Notes: generated from the letters alone by a model not told the origin. A DNA stretch of 48,896 nt from Clostridia bacterium (GCA_017959965.1 JAGCZO010000051.1:1-48896), one strand, 5' to 3'; shown: positions 8,817 through 17,830, numbered from the stretch's first letter. Program-made: numbers and translations.

Positions 8817-9665
8817 TCAGACCTACCCCTTGAAGACAAAGCAGAACCTGCCGCCGGGAGCCGCCTCGCCGTCGGTGTACAGATTCATTATATTTCCTTC
8901 ATTCTCACCAAACAGATTATTGTCGGTCCACTTGTAGCCAAACCGGCCCGGTGTTCCGCCGTTTCCGAGGCCCAGTATTTCTCTTTCCACCCTGATCTGG
9001 ATGATATTCTTCCTGACAACTACGTCGGCGGTGCCCGCGGTCTCCCACTGCCAGCCGCCCGTCGAACGCTCCACAGCGGCCTTCGTGCCATCCGGGCTCT
9101 GCCTGTTGATTACGAATTCGAAGCCCTCCCAGGAGTTTTCACTGTATCCGGTGTCAATGAAAAGCCTCATCCAGCCCTCACCGTCTGCGGGAGTTATTTC
9201 GTCCGCGCATTCCGCGTAGAAGAAGATGTACTTATCGTTATACGCGGTCTTGACCGCGGCAACGTCGTTTCTTGCGGTGCTACTCTTGTATATCTTGTTC
9301 CCGTAGCCCTGGGAACCGTTCTTTTTGCTTCTCTCTATGGTGCTTCCCACGTAGGTCTGCATCCCCTCGATAGCGTTCCACTGGGATATCCTGCCGAAAA
9401 TATCGATGGATAGCTTTGGCGATACCGGAGTTTTGTCCTCCACTCCCTTGAAGCGTCTGATGTTCTCGACAAGCTGGTAGTAATAATAGTCTTTCATCAC
9501 GCCGGAGGAAGGCTCGCAGTCGCGGCTGTACTCGGTGTCGAACTGGTCCACCATGGTATTCTTCAGGGTGGTGTCTCCCGCCCAGGTCTCCATACGCATG
9601 GCCACCCACTCGTTCCAGCCGGTAACGAAAATGAATTCCGGGTCCTGTTTGATGGCAAAATCCCA
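8817..9665 (-). CDS. GH71/99-like lipoprotein, part after the in-frame TAG
   Basis: This is the same reading frame as the preceding piece (9666-10895), continuing directly after a TAG codon. It begins WDFAIKQDPEF and at once gives FVTGWNEW, the conserved acidic block of GH71/99-like (DUF5010-like) hydrolases, so the fold is split by the TAG, not by a domain border. From about 9310 down lies a beta-rich carbohydrate-binding-like (CBM9/DOMON-like) domain with a W/Y/F-rich core. Annotation with the standard code would start at ATG 9605 and stop at TAG 8823-8825. ATG 9605 has no convincing SD and would leave TGWNEW untranslated. After TAG 8823-8825 comes GTC and then TGA (8817-8819). Confidence 0.75.
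8823..8825 (-). other. Terminal TAG followed by one codon and TGA
   Basis: Under the standard code this TAG ends the glycosidase gene. The next codons in frame are GTC and TGA (8817-8819), so reading the TAG as sense adds only two residues before a normal stop. It is the only TAG in the window that could serve as a true terminator. Confidence 0.6.
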
Positions 9666-9668
9666 CTA
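9666..9668 (-). other. In-frame TAG inside the GH71/99-like gene
   Basis: The codons read CAG CAG TAG TGG GAT. The frame is open on both sides (to 10925 above and 8825 below). The residues around it, NFQQ-stop-WDFA, resemble the F-x-x-Q-W run I recall from related proteins, so the TAG falls where a Gln is expected; this alignment is from memory. A single C-to-T change in CAG would also create it. Confidence 0.8.
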
Positions 9669-10895
9669 CTGCTGGAAATTCAGGCCGTAAAATTTGGAGT
9701 TTTCTATGTTTTTATCCGCCACCACGTCCTGACCGCCAAGCTTGTAGGTGTAGCTGTAGCTGCCCTTTGTGTAGCTGCGGCCCATGACGTTGTAGCCGCT
9801 CATAGCCGTTATGACGTTTCTCTTATAGTCCGCGTTCTGGGCAACGCCCACAGTGACCTGCTCCACCTTGCCGTCGGCTTTTTTGTAAACGCACTGAGGA
9901 TATACAGAAAGCCATCCCCAATACGTATTGTCTCTCTCGTCGTGGAAATACGATGCGTCGTTCCTTCTGAAGGTGAAGAACTTGTAGATCTCGTTGTCCA
10001 GCGAGCTTTCTCCGATCTTAAGGGATTCCGGATATGCCATGACAAGGGGTTTGCCTTCCCAATAGAACCAGGCATCCTTATAGAGTCCCTTTTGGTAAAG
10101 CTTCTGGTATATGTCCTGAAGCTGATATCTCGTATCCTCGGTGGGTGCGAAATTCATCATGAACACTATGCCGGGAGCGTTGACGCCCTCTTTTCTGGCG
10201 AGGCTGAAGCCCTCAAACAGTGCCATGTATGATTTTTCCCAGGTGAATCTGCCGTTGGTGTTGTCAAGAATTATGCAGTCGACGCCTGCGTCCGCCAGAA
10301 GCTCCGCCTGCTTTCTTATGACGTATTTGTCGGCGGTCGAATAGTATCCGTAGACCGGCTCATCCCAGAAGTGGTACCCCGTCAGCTTTTTCCAGACCTT
10401 ATGGTCAAAGTCATGCTTAGCGGCTTCCCGCTCTTCATCGGTCTCAAGAGACGCCAATATCTGGGTCACGTTTCTGGCGGAATTCGATTTGGCAAGCTCC
10501 TCGTGCCAGGAGGAATAGAATATTCCAACAAATTTAGTCTGATCCTTTTCGGATGAGACTGTGCCGCTGAGGAGCTTGGAGGTGTACTCCGAACCCGACG
10601 TAGAAAGGACTCTTCCCAGTCCGTCCACAGCCGCATAGCTCTGGGGGAATATACTGTTTACGTCTCTCTCCTTTATCGGATAGGACACCTCTATATCGTA
10701 CGCTTCCTCAGGTGAAAGAGGAGACGGCTCCGGTGTTTCCTCCGCGGGAGCCTCCGTAGGCATTTCGGTCGCACTCATATCGTTTCCTTTCGTGCCGCAG
10801 GCGGATAGAAGCAAAACGGCCGCGAAAACGAGCACAGTCAGAAACAATATCCCGTACCGTCTTCCCGGCGCTTTATTATCGGCTTTGTGACCCAT
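9666..10895 (-). CDS. GH71/99-like secreted lipoprotein, part before the in-frame TAG
   Basis: This is the N-terminal 409 residues of a protein that would be about 692 residues with the TAG codons read. A lipoprotein signal peptide ends at LLLSAC (C33), followed by a Glu/Pro/Thr-rich linker. The catalytic TIM barrel (about 75-409 and onward past the TAG) has the GH71/99-like features GIFYSSWHEE, HFWDEPVYGYY and DCIILDNTNG. It likely hydrolyses an extracellular glycan; the bond is unknown. I prefer ATG 10895 (SD AAAGGA upstream) to ATG 10925, which lies at the predicted transcription start and has no SD; 10925 adds ten residues. It is the first gene of the six-gene minus operon. The barrel lacks its C-terminal strands unless TAG is read through. 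Confidence 0.8.
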   Translation of the reverse strand: MGHKADNKAPGRRYGILFLTVLVFAAVLLLSACGTKGNDMSATEMPTEAPAEETPEPSPLSPEEAYDIEVSYPIKERDVNSIFPQSYAAVDGLGRVLSTSGSEYTSKLLSGTVSSEKDQTKFVGIFYSSWHEELAKSNSARNVTQILASLETDEEREAAKHDFDHKVWKKLTGYHFWDEPVYGYYSTADKYVIRKQAELLADAGVDCIILDNTNGRFTWEKSYMALFEGFSLARKEGVNAPGIVFMMNFAPTEDTRYQLQDIYQKLYQKGLYKDAWFYWEGKPLVMAYPESLKIGESSLDNEIYKFFTFRRNDASYFHDERDNTYWGWLSVYPQCVYKKADGKVEQVTVGVAQNADYKRNVITAMSGYNVMGRSYTKGSYSYTYKLGGQDVVADKNIENSKFYGLNFQQ

Positions 10896-10933
10896 ATTAC
10901 CGGCGATCCTTTCAAAAGTTTTCATTCATATTT

Positions 10934-10962
10934 ATTATAAACTAAAGAAGCCTTCTTTTCAA
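10934..10962 (-). promoter_or_regulatory. Promoter of the six-gene minus operon
   Basis: The minus strand reads TTGAAA (10962-10957), a 17-bp spacer and a perfect TATAAT (10939-10934). The start of transcription should be near 10927, divergent from the CotH gene. Confidence 0.8.
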
Positions 10963-11013
10963 CCTCGCCGGGAGGACTTCAGCATTCTTTTGATATGGTA
11001 TTTCCGGTTTATT

Positions 11014-11024
11014 TGTGGTAAAAT
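11014..11024 (+). promoter_or_regulatory. Extended -10 of the CotH-like gene
   Basis: TGTGGTAAAAT (11014-11024) matches the TRTG extended -10 pattern seen at three other places in the window. No clear -35 is present at standard spacing. The start codon at 11057 would leave a short leader of about 25 nt holding the SD CGGAG. Confidence 0.5.
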
Positions 11025-11056
11025 CCCGGGGAGTATTCTTGATACGGAGACGCCAA

Positions 11057-13291
11057 ATGAATTCCGACACCAGCACAGGAACAAAAATATTCAGAATAAC
11101 GATAGCGGCGCTCGCGGTCGTCGCGGTGGCGCTGTTTGTGGTTTTTCTGATCGTGAACCATCAGCAGCCTTCCTCACCTCCGGAAGAAACCGTTTCTCCC
11201 TCGGAGACCGCTGCTCAAAGCGATGAGACACCGGACCCTTCCACGGAAGGACCTTCGGAAGACCCTGCGAAGGATACCGGTGAAGCACCCTCCGAAGGCT
11301 CAAGCGTTTCTCCCGACGCAACTCCCCCCGCGGAAAATACGCCCGAAGTCACAGCCGCTGATCCTTCCGCGGTGAACCCGACTGCCGCACCCACCGAAAG
11401 ACCCACGGAAAAACCAACTGAGAAACCTACGGAAAAACCAACGGAAAAACCTACCGAGAAGCCCACGGAGGGTCCGGCTCTTACGGAAGCCGAGCTGCTT
11501 GCGAAGCCTCTCAAGGCTCCGGAGAGATCCGGCGGCACTCTCGTGTTCTCCGAGATAATGTCTTCAAACACAAAATATTGCGCGGTCTCGGGCAAGTACC
11601 ATGACTGGGTCGAGCTGACGAACATCTCCTCCTCTCCTATTGACCTCTCGGACTATTCAATGACCGACAGGATGATGAAGCCGGACAAGTTCCAGCTTCC
11701 CTCGAAGACCCTTGCTCCCGGAGAATACGTGATCATTTACTGCTCCGGCCTTACCGGCGACTGCCACGCGCCCTTCAAGATCTCATCCTCCGGCGAGACT
11801 CTGTACATTTTCAAACAGGGTCAGCTGGCCGACACCGTTGACGTGCCGGACGATCTCGGAACAGACAACAGCTACGCGCGGTACGGGGCGGACTGGCTCT
11901 ATGCCGTTAAGCCTACACCCGGAGGCGCCAACGCCGCCGGAAGGACTATAAGACTTGCAGCCCCCTCCGCAAACATTCTGTCCGGCTGCTACAGCGATAA
12001 GATAACAGTATCCCTCTCGGGACAGGGAAAAATATATTACACCCTTGACGGCTCGGCCCCCTCCACAAGCTCAAAGCTTTATTCGGGCCCCGTCGAGATC
12101 TCAAAGCCGACGTCGATCAGAGCCGTCTGCGTAAAAGACGGCGAAATTGGCGCGGAAGGTGATTTCACCTACGTTATCGACAAAGAGCTGTCCCGGCTCC
12201 CGGTGGTGAACATTGCCGTCGACATGTCTCTCCTCACCGGCGAGAACGGAGTTTTCAGCGACATCACGGAGCCCTTCAAGGGCACCGAGGCGCCCATTCT
12301 TCTCACCCTGATCGAAAACGGCAAAGAGGAGTTTTCCGTGCCCTGCGGCTTCAAGCTCAACGGCAACGACAGCAGAAAAGGCGCAAAGCAAAGCTTCAGG
12401 CTCCGTTTCAGATCCGAATACGGTCCCAGCAAGCTGAGCTACAAGCTGTTTGACGACCGGAACATCGACGCCTTCGAGTCTCTGATACTCAGGGGCGGCA
12501 GCGAGGACTTCACCCGCGCCATGATGCGTGACGAGGTGCTTTCCGCAGCCTTTGACGGCCGGACAAATCTCATGGTCCAGGCTATCAAGCCCGTGGTCCT
12601 TTATATTGGCGGTGAGTACTGGGGTATCTATTATTTCAGAGAACGTCTTGACGAGGACTATTTCGAGGAGCATTTCGGCGTTGACGCCAAGAGCGTTGAG
12701 ATCGTTGAGAGCTTCTCCTTCGTGACCGAGGGCGACCCTAAGGACTACAACGCGCTGGTCAGCTTCTGCAAGACGAAGGACCTTGGCGTCGAGGAAAACT
12801 TCAATTACGTCAAGTCCCGCATCGACCTCACCGGGCTCATAGACTGGTACCTATGCAGATCCTACTCCGGCGACCACGACATAGGGAACTCCCGCCTCTT
12901 TAAGTCAAAGGAAGGCGACAATATCTGGCACGTCAGCTGCTTCGACCTCGACTGGCCGTTCCTGGAGGGCAGGACCAACGAGGACACCTTCACCTGGTAC
13001 GTCAACAACACCTCCGACGTCATTTTCAAGAACCTGATGAAATCGAAGCTATTCAGAACTATGCTCCTGGATCGCTTCGAGGAGCTGAAAAAAGGCGCCC
13101 TTTCAGACGCCAATATACTTGCCCAGATCGAGAAGTTCGAAAATCTCCTCTCCTCCGACATCGAGCGTGACAGGATCCGCTGGAACTCGTCCCTGAAATC
13201 CTGGAAGGCTCAGGTCGCCTCCATGAAGAAATTCGTCACGGACGGCAGGCTGGAGATATTCTCGAATTATCTTAAGAAATACGCTGTTTGA
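11057..13291 (+). CDS. Membrane-anchored CotH kinase-like protein with lamin-tail domain
   Basis: A 744-residue surface protein. Domains in order: short cytoplasmic N-terminus; signal anchor (about 10-33); Ser/Thr/Glu/Pro-rich linker with a PTEK repeat to about 145; lamin-tail domain (about 155-290, starting at VFSEIMSSN); chitobiase-like beta domain with IYYTLDGSAP (about 305-375); and a CotH kinase-like domain (about 385-740). The CotH domain has FKLNGNDSRKG, the RGGSEDFTRAMMRDE segment and the metal-site-like FDLDWPF. CotH proteins are atypical kinases; in gut Clostridia such fusions are extracellular and of unproven function. I start at ATG 11057 (SD GGAG, 7 nt) rather than GTG 11015, which overlaps the promoter. 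It converges on the isomerase gene with a shared terminator. Confidence 0.87.
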   Translation: MNSDTSTGTKIFRITIAALAVVAVALFVVFLIVNHQQPSSPPEETVSPSETAAQSDETPDPSTEGPSEDPAKDTGEAPSEGSSVSPDATPPAENTPEVTAADPSAVNPTAAPTERPTEKPTEKPTEKPTEKPTEKPTEGPALTEAELLAKPLKAPERSGGTLVFSEIMSSNTKYCAVSGKYHDWVELTNISSSPIDLSDYSMTDRMMKPDKFQLPSKTLAPGEYVIIYCSGLTGDCHAPFKISSSGETLYIFKQGQLADTVDVPDDLGTDNSYARYGADWLYAVKPTPGGANAAGRTIRLAAPSANILSGCYSDKITVSLSGQGKIYYTLDGSAPSTSSKLYSGPVEISKPTSIRAVCVKDGEIGAEGDFTYVIDKELSRLPVVNIAVDMSLLTGENGVFSDITEPFKGTEAPILLTLIENGKEEFSVPCGFKLNGNDSRKGAKQSFRLRFRSEYGPSKLSYKLFDDRNIDAFESLILRGGSEDFTRAMMRDEVLSAAFDGRTNLMVQAIKPVVLYIGGEYWGIYYFRERLDEDYFEEHFGVDAKSVEIVESFSFVTEGDPKDYNALVSFCKTKDLGVEENFNYVKSRIDLTGLIDWYLCRSYSGDHDIGNSRLFKSKEGDNIWHVSCFDLDWPFLEGRTNEDTFTWYVNNTSDVIFKNLMKSKLFRTMLLDRFEELKKGALSDANILAQIEKFENLLSSDIERDRIRWNSSLKSWKAQVASMKKFVTDGRLEIFSNYLKKYAV
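11389..11473 (+). repeat. 12-nt tandem repeat encoding PTEK units
   Basis: About seven imperfect copies of a 12-nt unit (like ACGGAAAAACCA) encode PTERPTEKPTEK-type repeats in the stalk of the CotH-like protein. It is probably a cell-wall-spanning linker and likely variable in copy number between strains. Confidence 0.85.
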
Positions 13292-13314
13292 AAACCGTGA
13301 AACGGTAAAAATCG

Positions 13315-13353
13315 AGCGCCGGCGTAAATGAGAAAAACGCCGGCGCTTTTTTC
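13315..13353. terminator. Bidirectional terminator between CotH and isomerase genes
   Basis: The perfect 10-bp stem AGCGCCGGCG (13315-13324) / CGCCGGCGCT (13338-13347) has a 13-nt loop and is followed by TTTTTT on the plus strand. The A-run before the stem (AAAAA at 13307-13311) gives a T-tract for the minus direction. Confidence 0.85.
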
Positions 13354-13384
13354 TAACTATAAATCATTGCCGATCAAAAGATCG

Positions 13385-14107
13385 TCAATCCGCCGCTTTC
13401 AGAAAATCGATGCAGCGCTTTGACTCGGAAAGTCCGTCGGGATCAAGTCCTTCGCTCTCCACGACAACGGTTAGGCCCAGTTCCTTTGCTTTTTCAAGCA
13501 CTTTGAGCACAGGCGCCTCGCCCTGCCCCAGGGACTTGCCGATGCCGCCCTTGAAGCCGTCCTTTAGGTGTATGACCTCGATGCGGTCCTTGAGGCGTTC
13601 CAGCATTGCCACGGGGTCCTTGTCCGCGTTGAAGGCCCAGTAGGTGTCGATCTCAAAAAGGATCGACGTTCTCTTTTCAAGCTCCTCGTGGATGTAAAGG
13701 CCGTCAAGGTTGGGGTAGAACTCGTGGGAGTGGTTATGGTAATGGAGCTTTATGCCGTTGGCAAGAAGCTTCGGCTGAGCCTCGTTTACGATCTCGATAA
13801 ACCGGTCAAGTTTTTCCTTCGTGGAAAGATCGTCACCGGGGATGATGTAGTTGGAGCAGCCGATGCCCTTGTGGAAGCGAATGCTCTCGTCAATGTTTTC
13901 AGGCAGCAGGCCCGCAGTGCCCGAGTGAGTTCCGGAGGCCTTGAGGCCGTTCATGTCCAGCATTGCCTTGACGGCAACGTCAGAATATCCGAAAAATCCG
14001 GCAAATTCAACAAATTTGTAGCCCATTTCCGCCACCTTGGTCAGTGTGCCGGGCAGGTCCTTGTCTGTGAAATCTCTTACGCTGAAAAGCTGAAGTCCGT
14101 ATTCCAT
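13385..14107 (-). CDS. Sugar phosphate isomerase/epimerase-like TIM barrel protein
   Basis: A 240-residue protein of the xylose isomerase-like TIM barrel family (AP endonuclease 2 fold). Typical features are QLFSVRD at the start, then metal-ligand candidates in KLHYHNHSHEF, FEIDTYW, VIHLKDG and VVESEG. It likely isomerises or epimerises a sugar or inositol derivative in the cytoplasm. The ATG at 14107 has GGAGA 7 nt upstream; the in-frame ATG at 14113 would sit inside that SD. It is last in the 17830-13385 operon, where a glycosidase-like lipoprotein and an SGNH esterase precede it, so it may process released sugars. Confidence 0.87.
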   Translation of the reverse strand: MEYGLQLFSVRDFTDKDLPGTLTKVAEMGYKFVEFAGFFGYSDVAVKAMLDMNGLKASGTHSGTAGLLPENIDESIRFHKGIGCSNYIIPGDDLSTKEKLDRFIEIVNEAQPKLLANGIKLHYHNHSHEFYPNLDGLYIHEELEKRTSILFEIDTYWAFNADKDPVAMLERLKDRIEVIHLKDGFKGGIGKSLGQGEAPVLKVLEKAKELGLTVVVESEGLDPDGLSESKRCIDFLKAAD

Positions 14108-14122
14108 GAGCATTCTCCGATC

Positions 14123-14923
14123 TTATTCGCAATATTTCCAGGGAGTTCCGATGAATCCCGACTGGTTGAATTTTTCAATGTTGTGGCGCACGATATAGTC
14201 GATGTACGAGCCGATGAGCTTCGCGGTCAGGTAATACCCTGCGGAATTCAGGTGTCCGCCTGTCCAGAAAAGCCTGTGGTATTCGCTCCGGTTGAAGGGA
14301 GTTGCGTATTTGCGCAGGTCTATAACGTATGTATTTGTGAAATAGTCGGCCAGGTCTGTCATCAACTGCTCGTGGGCGTCGTGCCTTGCCCTTATATCCG
14401 CCGGGAAGGTGTCGTCCTCGTCGGGCATCGTGACCAGGAAGAAGACCGCGTCGGGCTGGATCAGCTTGTACTGCTGGATGATCTTTGCGAAGTGTCCGCA
14501 GAAGGTGTCCGCGTTTCTGTGAAGGTCCTCGTTTATATCCGCGACGGATCCCACCGCCTGGCCGAGGCCGTCAAGGTCGTTGCAGCCAAGGGCAATGATA
14601 TATGCCTGAGCCGCCTTGTCCTTGTCCCAGAAGCCGTTCATGGCTGCCCATCCGTTGCAGTATTCGCTGGCGGTCATTCCGCCTCTCGTGAAGTTGAGCA
14701 CCGTGGTACCGCTCATCCTGGCAAGGTACTGGCCCCAGGAGATGTCGAAAATATCGTGGTAGCCTCTCGGGCAGCCTGCGTCCATGGACTCAAGCTCGCC
14801 CGAAGCAAGGGAGTCTCCCACCACTGCGATCTTCCTGAAAATAGAGGTAAATCCGCCGTCGTCCTTGATAATATCAAGAGGCTTTTCCTCCGGATCTCTC
14901 GAAAATAATTTGTTAATGTCCAT
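14123..14923 (-). CDS. SGNH/GDSL-family hydrolase
   Basis: A 266-residue protein of the SGNH hydrolase superfamily. Block I is VVGDSLASGE (nucleophile Ser in GDS), block II has the conserved Gly in RGGMTAS, block III is GCNDLDG, and block V is FWTGGHLNSAGY with the catalytic His. There is no signal peptide, so it appears cytoplasmic. By family it is an esterase, often a carbohydrate de-acetylase. ATG 14923 has SD AAAGGA; an in-frame upstream start at 14953 is less likely. The gene lies 69 nt after the lipoprotein gene and 15 nt before the isomerase gene. Confidence 0.87.
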   Translation of the reverse strand: MDINKLFSRDPEEKPLDIIKDDGGFTSIFRKIAVVGDSLASGELESMDAGCPRGYHDIFDISWGQYLARMSGTTVLNFTRGGMTASEYCNGWAAMNGFWDKDKAAQAYIIALGCNDLDGLGQAVGSVADINEDLHRNADTFCGHFAKIIQQYKLIQPDAVFFLVTMPDEDDTFPADIRARHDAHEQLMTDLADYFTNTYVIDLRKYATPFNRSEYHRLFWTGGHLNSAGYYLTAKLIGSYIDYIVRHNIEKFNQSGFIGTPWKYCE

Positions 14924-14992
14924 AAGCAATCCTTTCCGCGCCCTGCCGGGCACATTCCGAGCTGATCTGTCAATGTATGCACTGTCTGCGGC

Positions 14993-17830
14993 TTAATGGC
15001 CGGCGCTGTTTTCCGTTTCTTTTTCTATGGTCGTGCCGACCTTTTCAAGCATCTTCTTCATCATCTTGTCAAGCTTTGACTGGGTGAGCACGCCTTTGGC
15101 GCTGCTCGAGCCGGCGGTCTTTTCGATCTCGCCAATGACCGACTTGTAGTCCGCGTCGTCGGGGCTGCCGCCAAGCTCTATAAACCTCGCGGCCAGTTTT
15201 TCAGCCTCCGCATAGTCAATGCAGGGCGTTCCGTATACCTCTATCTCGCCAAGCTGCAGCATGTAGCCGTCTGCGGCAGTGTTCGTCAGCTTCGTTCCCA
15301 GGAACAGAACGTATCTTCCCGACGCGCCGCCTCCGCTGCACGAATAACGTTCGCCGGGTTTTTTACTGTTTGTTTCCGAGGCGATGACGGTCCAGTTTGT
15401 CATGTCGTCGGAGACCCTGATCTCGAAATTCTTGGGCCAGCAGCCGTTGGGATATACGTCCACCTCGCTGATTGTGAAGCAGTCGCCCAGATCTATGATC
15501 GCGTATTCCGCGGAATCGGCGGAGGTATTGGCCTTAACGTTTGAGGTCCAGCCCCTCACCCTGTCGCCGTCAACGAGATTGTCCGGCCACCAGCCCCAGC
15601 TCTTGTAATCCGGGCTTGCGGGATATGAGGAGACAGTTACGCTTCTGCCCAGGGCAAGGTTGGCGCCTTCTTTATAGGAGACTGTTTTCACGCCCCTCGT
15701 TTCCCGGACGCAGGCCTCGGTGGATACCGGGTCCGGCACGTTTCCTTTGTCGTTGTAGACCTCGATCTCAAACAGGTTGATCTTGTGTTTGGCGTTGTCG
15801 CATTCGATCCTGAGATATGCCGCGGTGACGGTCCCGAAAGTGATCTTTTTGAGTTCATCTCTGTCGCAGGAGGCGACGTTGGCGTCAAGAGCCTTCCATT
15901 CCTTGCCGTCGTCGGAGGTGTACAGAACGTAGCTGTCCGGAGCGTTGTCGCCGTAGCGGATAAAATTCCCCTTCGGGTAGACGTCAACGCGGTTGAACTC
16001 CGCCGGCTTCTCAAACGCCAATGTGATAGTCGACGCTTTTTTCGCGCCCTCTGACTGCCAGCCGTCGGAAGTCTTGCCGTAACGGTCGCCGTTGTTCAGG
16101 TTGTCCATATAATGTCCGCCTGAGCCTGCGGAGCTGCTGCAGGTAATCTCTGCATGGCGGGCAAGATTCTCGCCGTCTTCGGGGTTCCAGATGTTCTTTG
16201 AGCTGTAGTCATACTCTTCGGGAAGAGCAATGATAATGGCGGCTCCTGCTTCAAGTTCCAGATCCACCGAACCGTCATTCTTCACCGCCAAAGCTTTCAG
16301 CGTGCCGTCTTTTTCGTCAACATAGGCAAAATTCCCTTTGATACCGCTGTCGAACACCAGGGTGCATTTTCCCGCCTTCTGGAAGCTGTTGTTCACTGCC
16401 ATGACGTAGTTTCTGCCGTTGTATTTGTCACGAAGATACGTCAGGGTGAAATCCGCCTTTGATTTGAACTTTACGAAATAGTCCTCGGGAACGAGCTCCG
16501 CGGCGGAATAAGTGGATCTTCCCTGCCATACCTCCGGCGCGTCGCAGCGTATGAGGGTCTTGCCGATCTTGTGGACGTAGTCGTTCAGCTCACATATGAA
16601 TGAATATTTGGGGTTCGGCACGCCGTACCTTGAGATTATACCGTCCTCAAAAGGCTCGGACCTGTCGTGAGGCGTAAACCATGTGAAATAGGATATCTGC
16701 TTTATTCCGTAGGCGAGAGACATGTTGATCTCGTAAAGAGTCTCCTCCCTGTTGGGGGACCTGAAGGCAACGGACTGCTCCACGGATTGAATGTAATTGG
16801 CGGTCTTGACGTTGTTTCTGAGACCCGCGATCCTGATGGCATTGAGGTTGGTGAGGAAAGCGGTCCTGTTCATGCTTCCCTTTTCAAGGCCGAAGGGATA
16901 CAGGTCGTACATCAGATATTCAAGGGGATAGCCCGCCCCGGCGCAGAGCTTTGCCCAGTCGTTGACCTGGCTGACGTAGGTCTCAACGGAGCCGTAGGCG
17001 CCGTAGGGCAGGAAGTTAAGATGCATGTATGCGGAGGGGTCCTGTTCCTTCATAGCAATATAAGCGTTCAGGAAGGTATTCGGGTTCAGGGGCTCGTCAA
17101 GCATGTAATAGCCGTTGACCCCGGGTATGTTTCTGTACTTTTCCACCACGTTCTTTATGTCCCGGGAGGAACTGGAAAGAAGCGCGCTGCCCGTGCCGTG
17201 AGGCGCGGCGGTCATGTGTATTCCGTATTTATAGCAAAGCTCCAGCATTTTAAGCTGCACTTCGTCGTCATTCAGATCGTCACCGGCGCTCATCACCCAG
17301 TCTATCTGGGCGTCCGCCATGTACTTGTACTGTTCATCGTTTACGTATTCCCTGGTGGGCGGCCAGAAAATGGAGATCAGTATATTGTCGTCGAAGGAGA
17401 ACTCCTTCTCCACAACGTAGACTCTGCAGGAGGCTTTCACGTCGGTTCCTTTGGCAATGATGACGCAGTTTCCGCAGCCTACGCCCGTGATCTCGCCGGT
17501 CTCCTCGTCCACAACGGCAACGCCGGGATCAGTGGTCTCCCACTTCACCGAGGCAAAGGTATCTTTTATCGATATTTTGTCCTTCTCGCCAATGAAAAGC
17601 TCAAGAGTTTTTTTGTTCATCTCAGCATTGTCTCCCTTGTACGTGTCCGCTTCCGGTATGATAACGACCGGCGTCGGCCCCGGCTCCGGAACCGTACCGT
17701 CCGGTCCCGCGGTGGGCTGTGTCTCGACCGGCGGACCTCCCGGAGAGGCGCATCCGCAGAGCAGCAGTATCAGAGTCAGAACAGCCGCCGCAGCAGCAAT
17801 ACATTTAAAACCGGTCCCGGTCTTTTTCAA
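14993..17830 (-). CDS. Lipoprotein with Ig-like, glycosidase-like barrel and two discoidin domains
   Basis: A secreted lipoprotein of about 945 residues. The signal peptide has its lipobox cysteine at C27 (LLLCGC). Next come a Big2/Ig-like domain (about 60-140, KWETTDPGVAVVD), a central TIM-barrel region (about 150-470) with YYMLDEPLN as a candidate catalytic acid block, a small beta domain (about 480-560), and two F5/8 type C (discoidin) domains (about 565-690 and 710-855) for glycan binding. An alpha-helical C-terminus ends the protein. The barrel family was not identified. Start: a GTG at 17839 overlaps GGAGG (17843-17839), while TTG at 17830 lies 8 nt after it and begins MKKTG, so I chose TTG. 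Confidence 0.82.
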   Translation of the reverse strand: MKKTGTGFKCIAAAAAVLTLILLLCGCASPGGPPVETQPTAGPDGTVPEPGPTPVVIIPEADTYKGDNAEMNKKTLELFIGEKDKISIKDTFASVKWETTDPGVAVVDEETGEITGVGCGNCVIIAKGTDVKASCRVYVVEKEFSFDDNILISIFWPPTREYVNDEQYKYMADAQIDWVMSAGDDLNDDEVQLKMLELCYKYGIHMTAAPHGTGSALLSSSSRDIKNVVEKYRNIPGVNGYYMLDEPLNPNTFLNAYIAMKEQDPSAYMHLNFLPYGAYGSVETYVSQVNDWAKLCAGAGYPLEYLMYDLYPFGLEKGSMNRTAFLTNLNAIRIAGLRNNVKTANYIQSVEQSVAFRSPNREETLYEINMSLAYGIKQISYFTWFTPHDRSEPFEDGIISRYGVPNPKYSFICELNDYVHKIGKTLIRCDAPEVWQGRSTYSAAELVPEDYFVKFKSKADFTLTYLRDKYNGRNYVMAVNNSFQKAGKCTLVFDSGIKGNFAYVDEKDGTLKALAVKNDGSVDLELEAGAAIIIALPEEYDYSSKNIWNPEDGENLARHAEITCSSSAGSGGHYMDNLNNGDRYGKTSDGWQSEGAKKASTITLAFEKPAEFNRVDVYPKGNFIRYGDNAPDSYVLYTSDDGKEWKALDANVASCDRDELKKITFGTVTAAYLRIECDNAKHKINLFEIEVYNDKGNVPDPVSTEACVRETRGVKTVSYKEGANLALGRSVTVSSYPASPDYKSWGWWPDNLVDGDRVRGWTSNVKANTSADSAEYAIIDLGDCFTISEVDVYPNGCWPKNFEIRVSDDMTNWTVIASETNSKKPGERYSCSGGGASGRYVLFLGTKLTNTAADGYMLQLGEIEVYGTPCIDYAEAEKLAARFIELGGSPDDADYKSVIGEIEKTAGSSSAKGVLTQSKLDKMMKKMLEKVGTTIEKETENSAGH

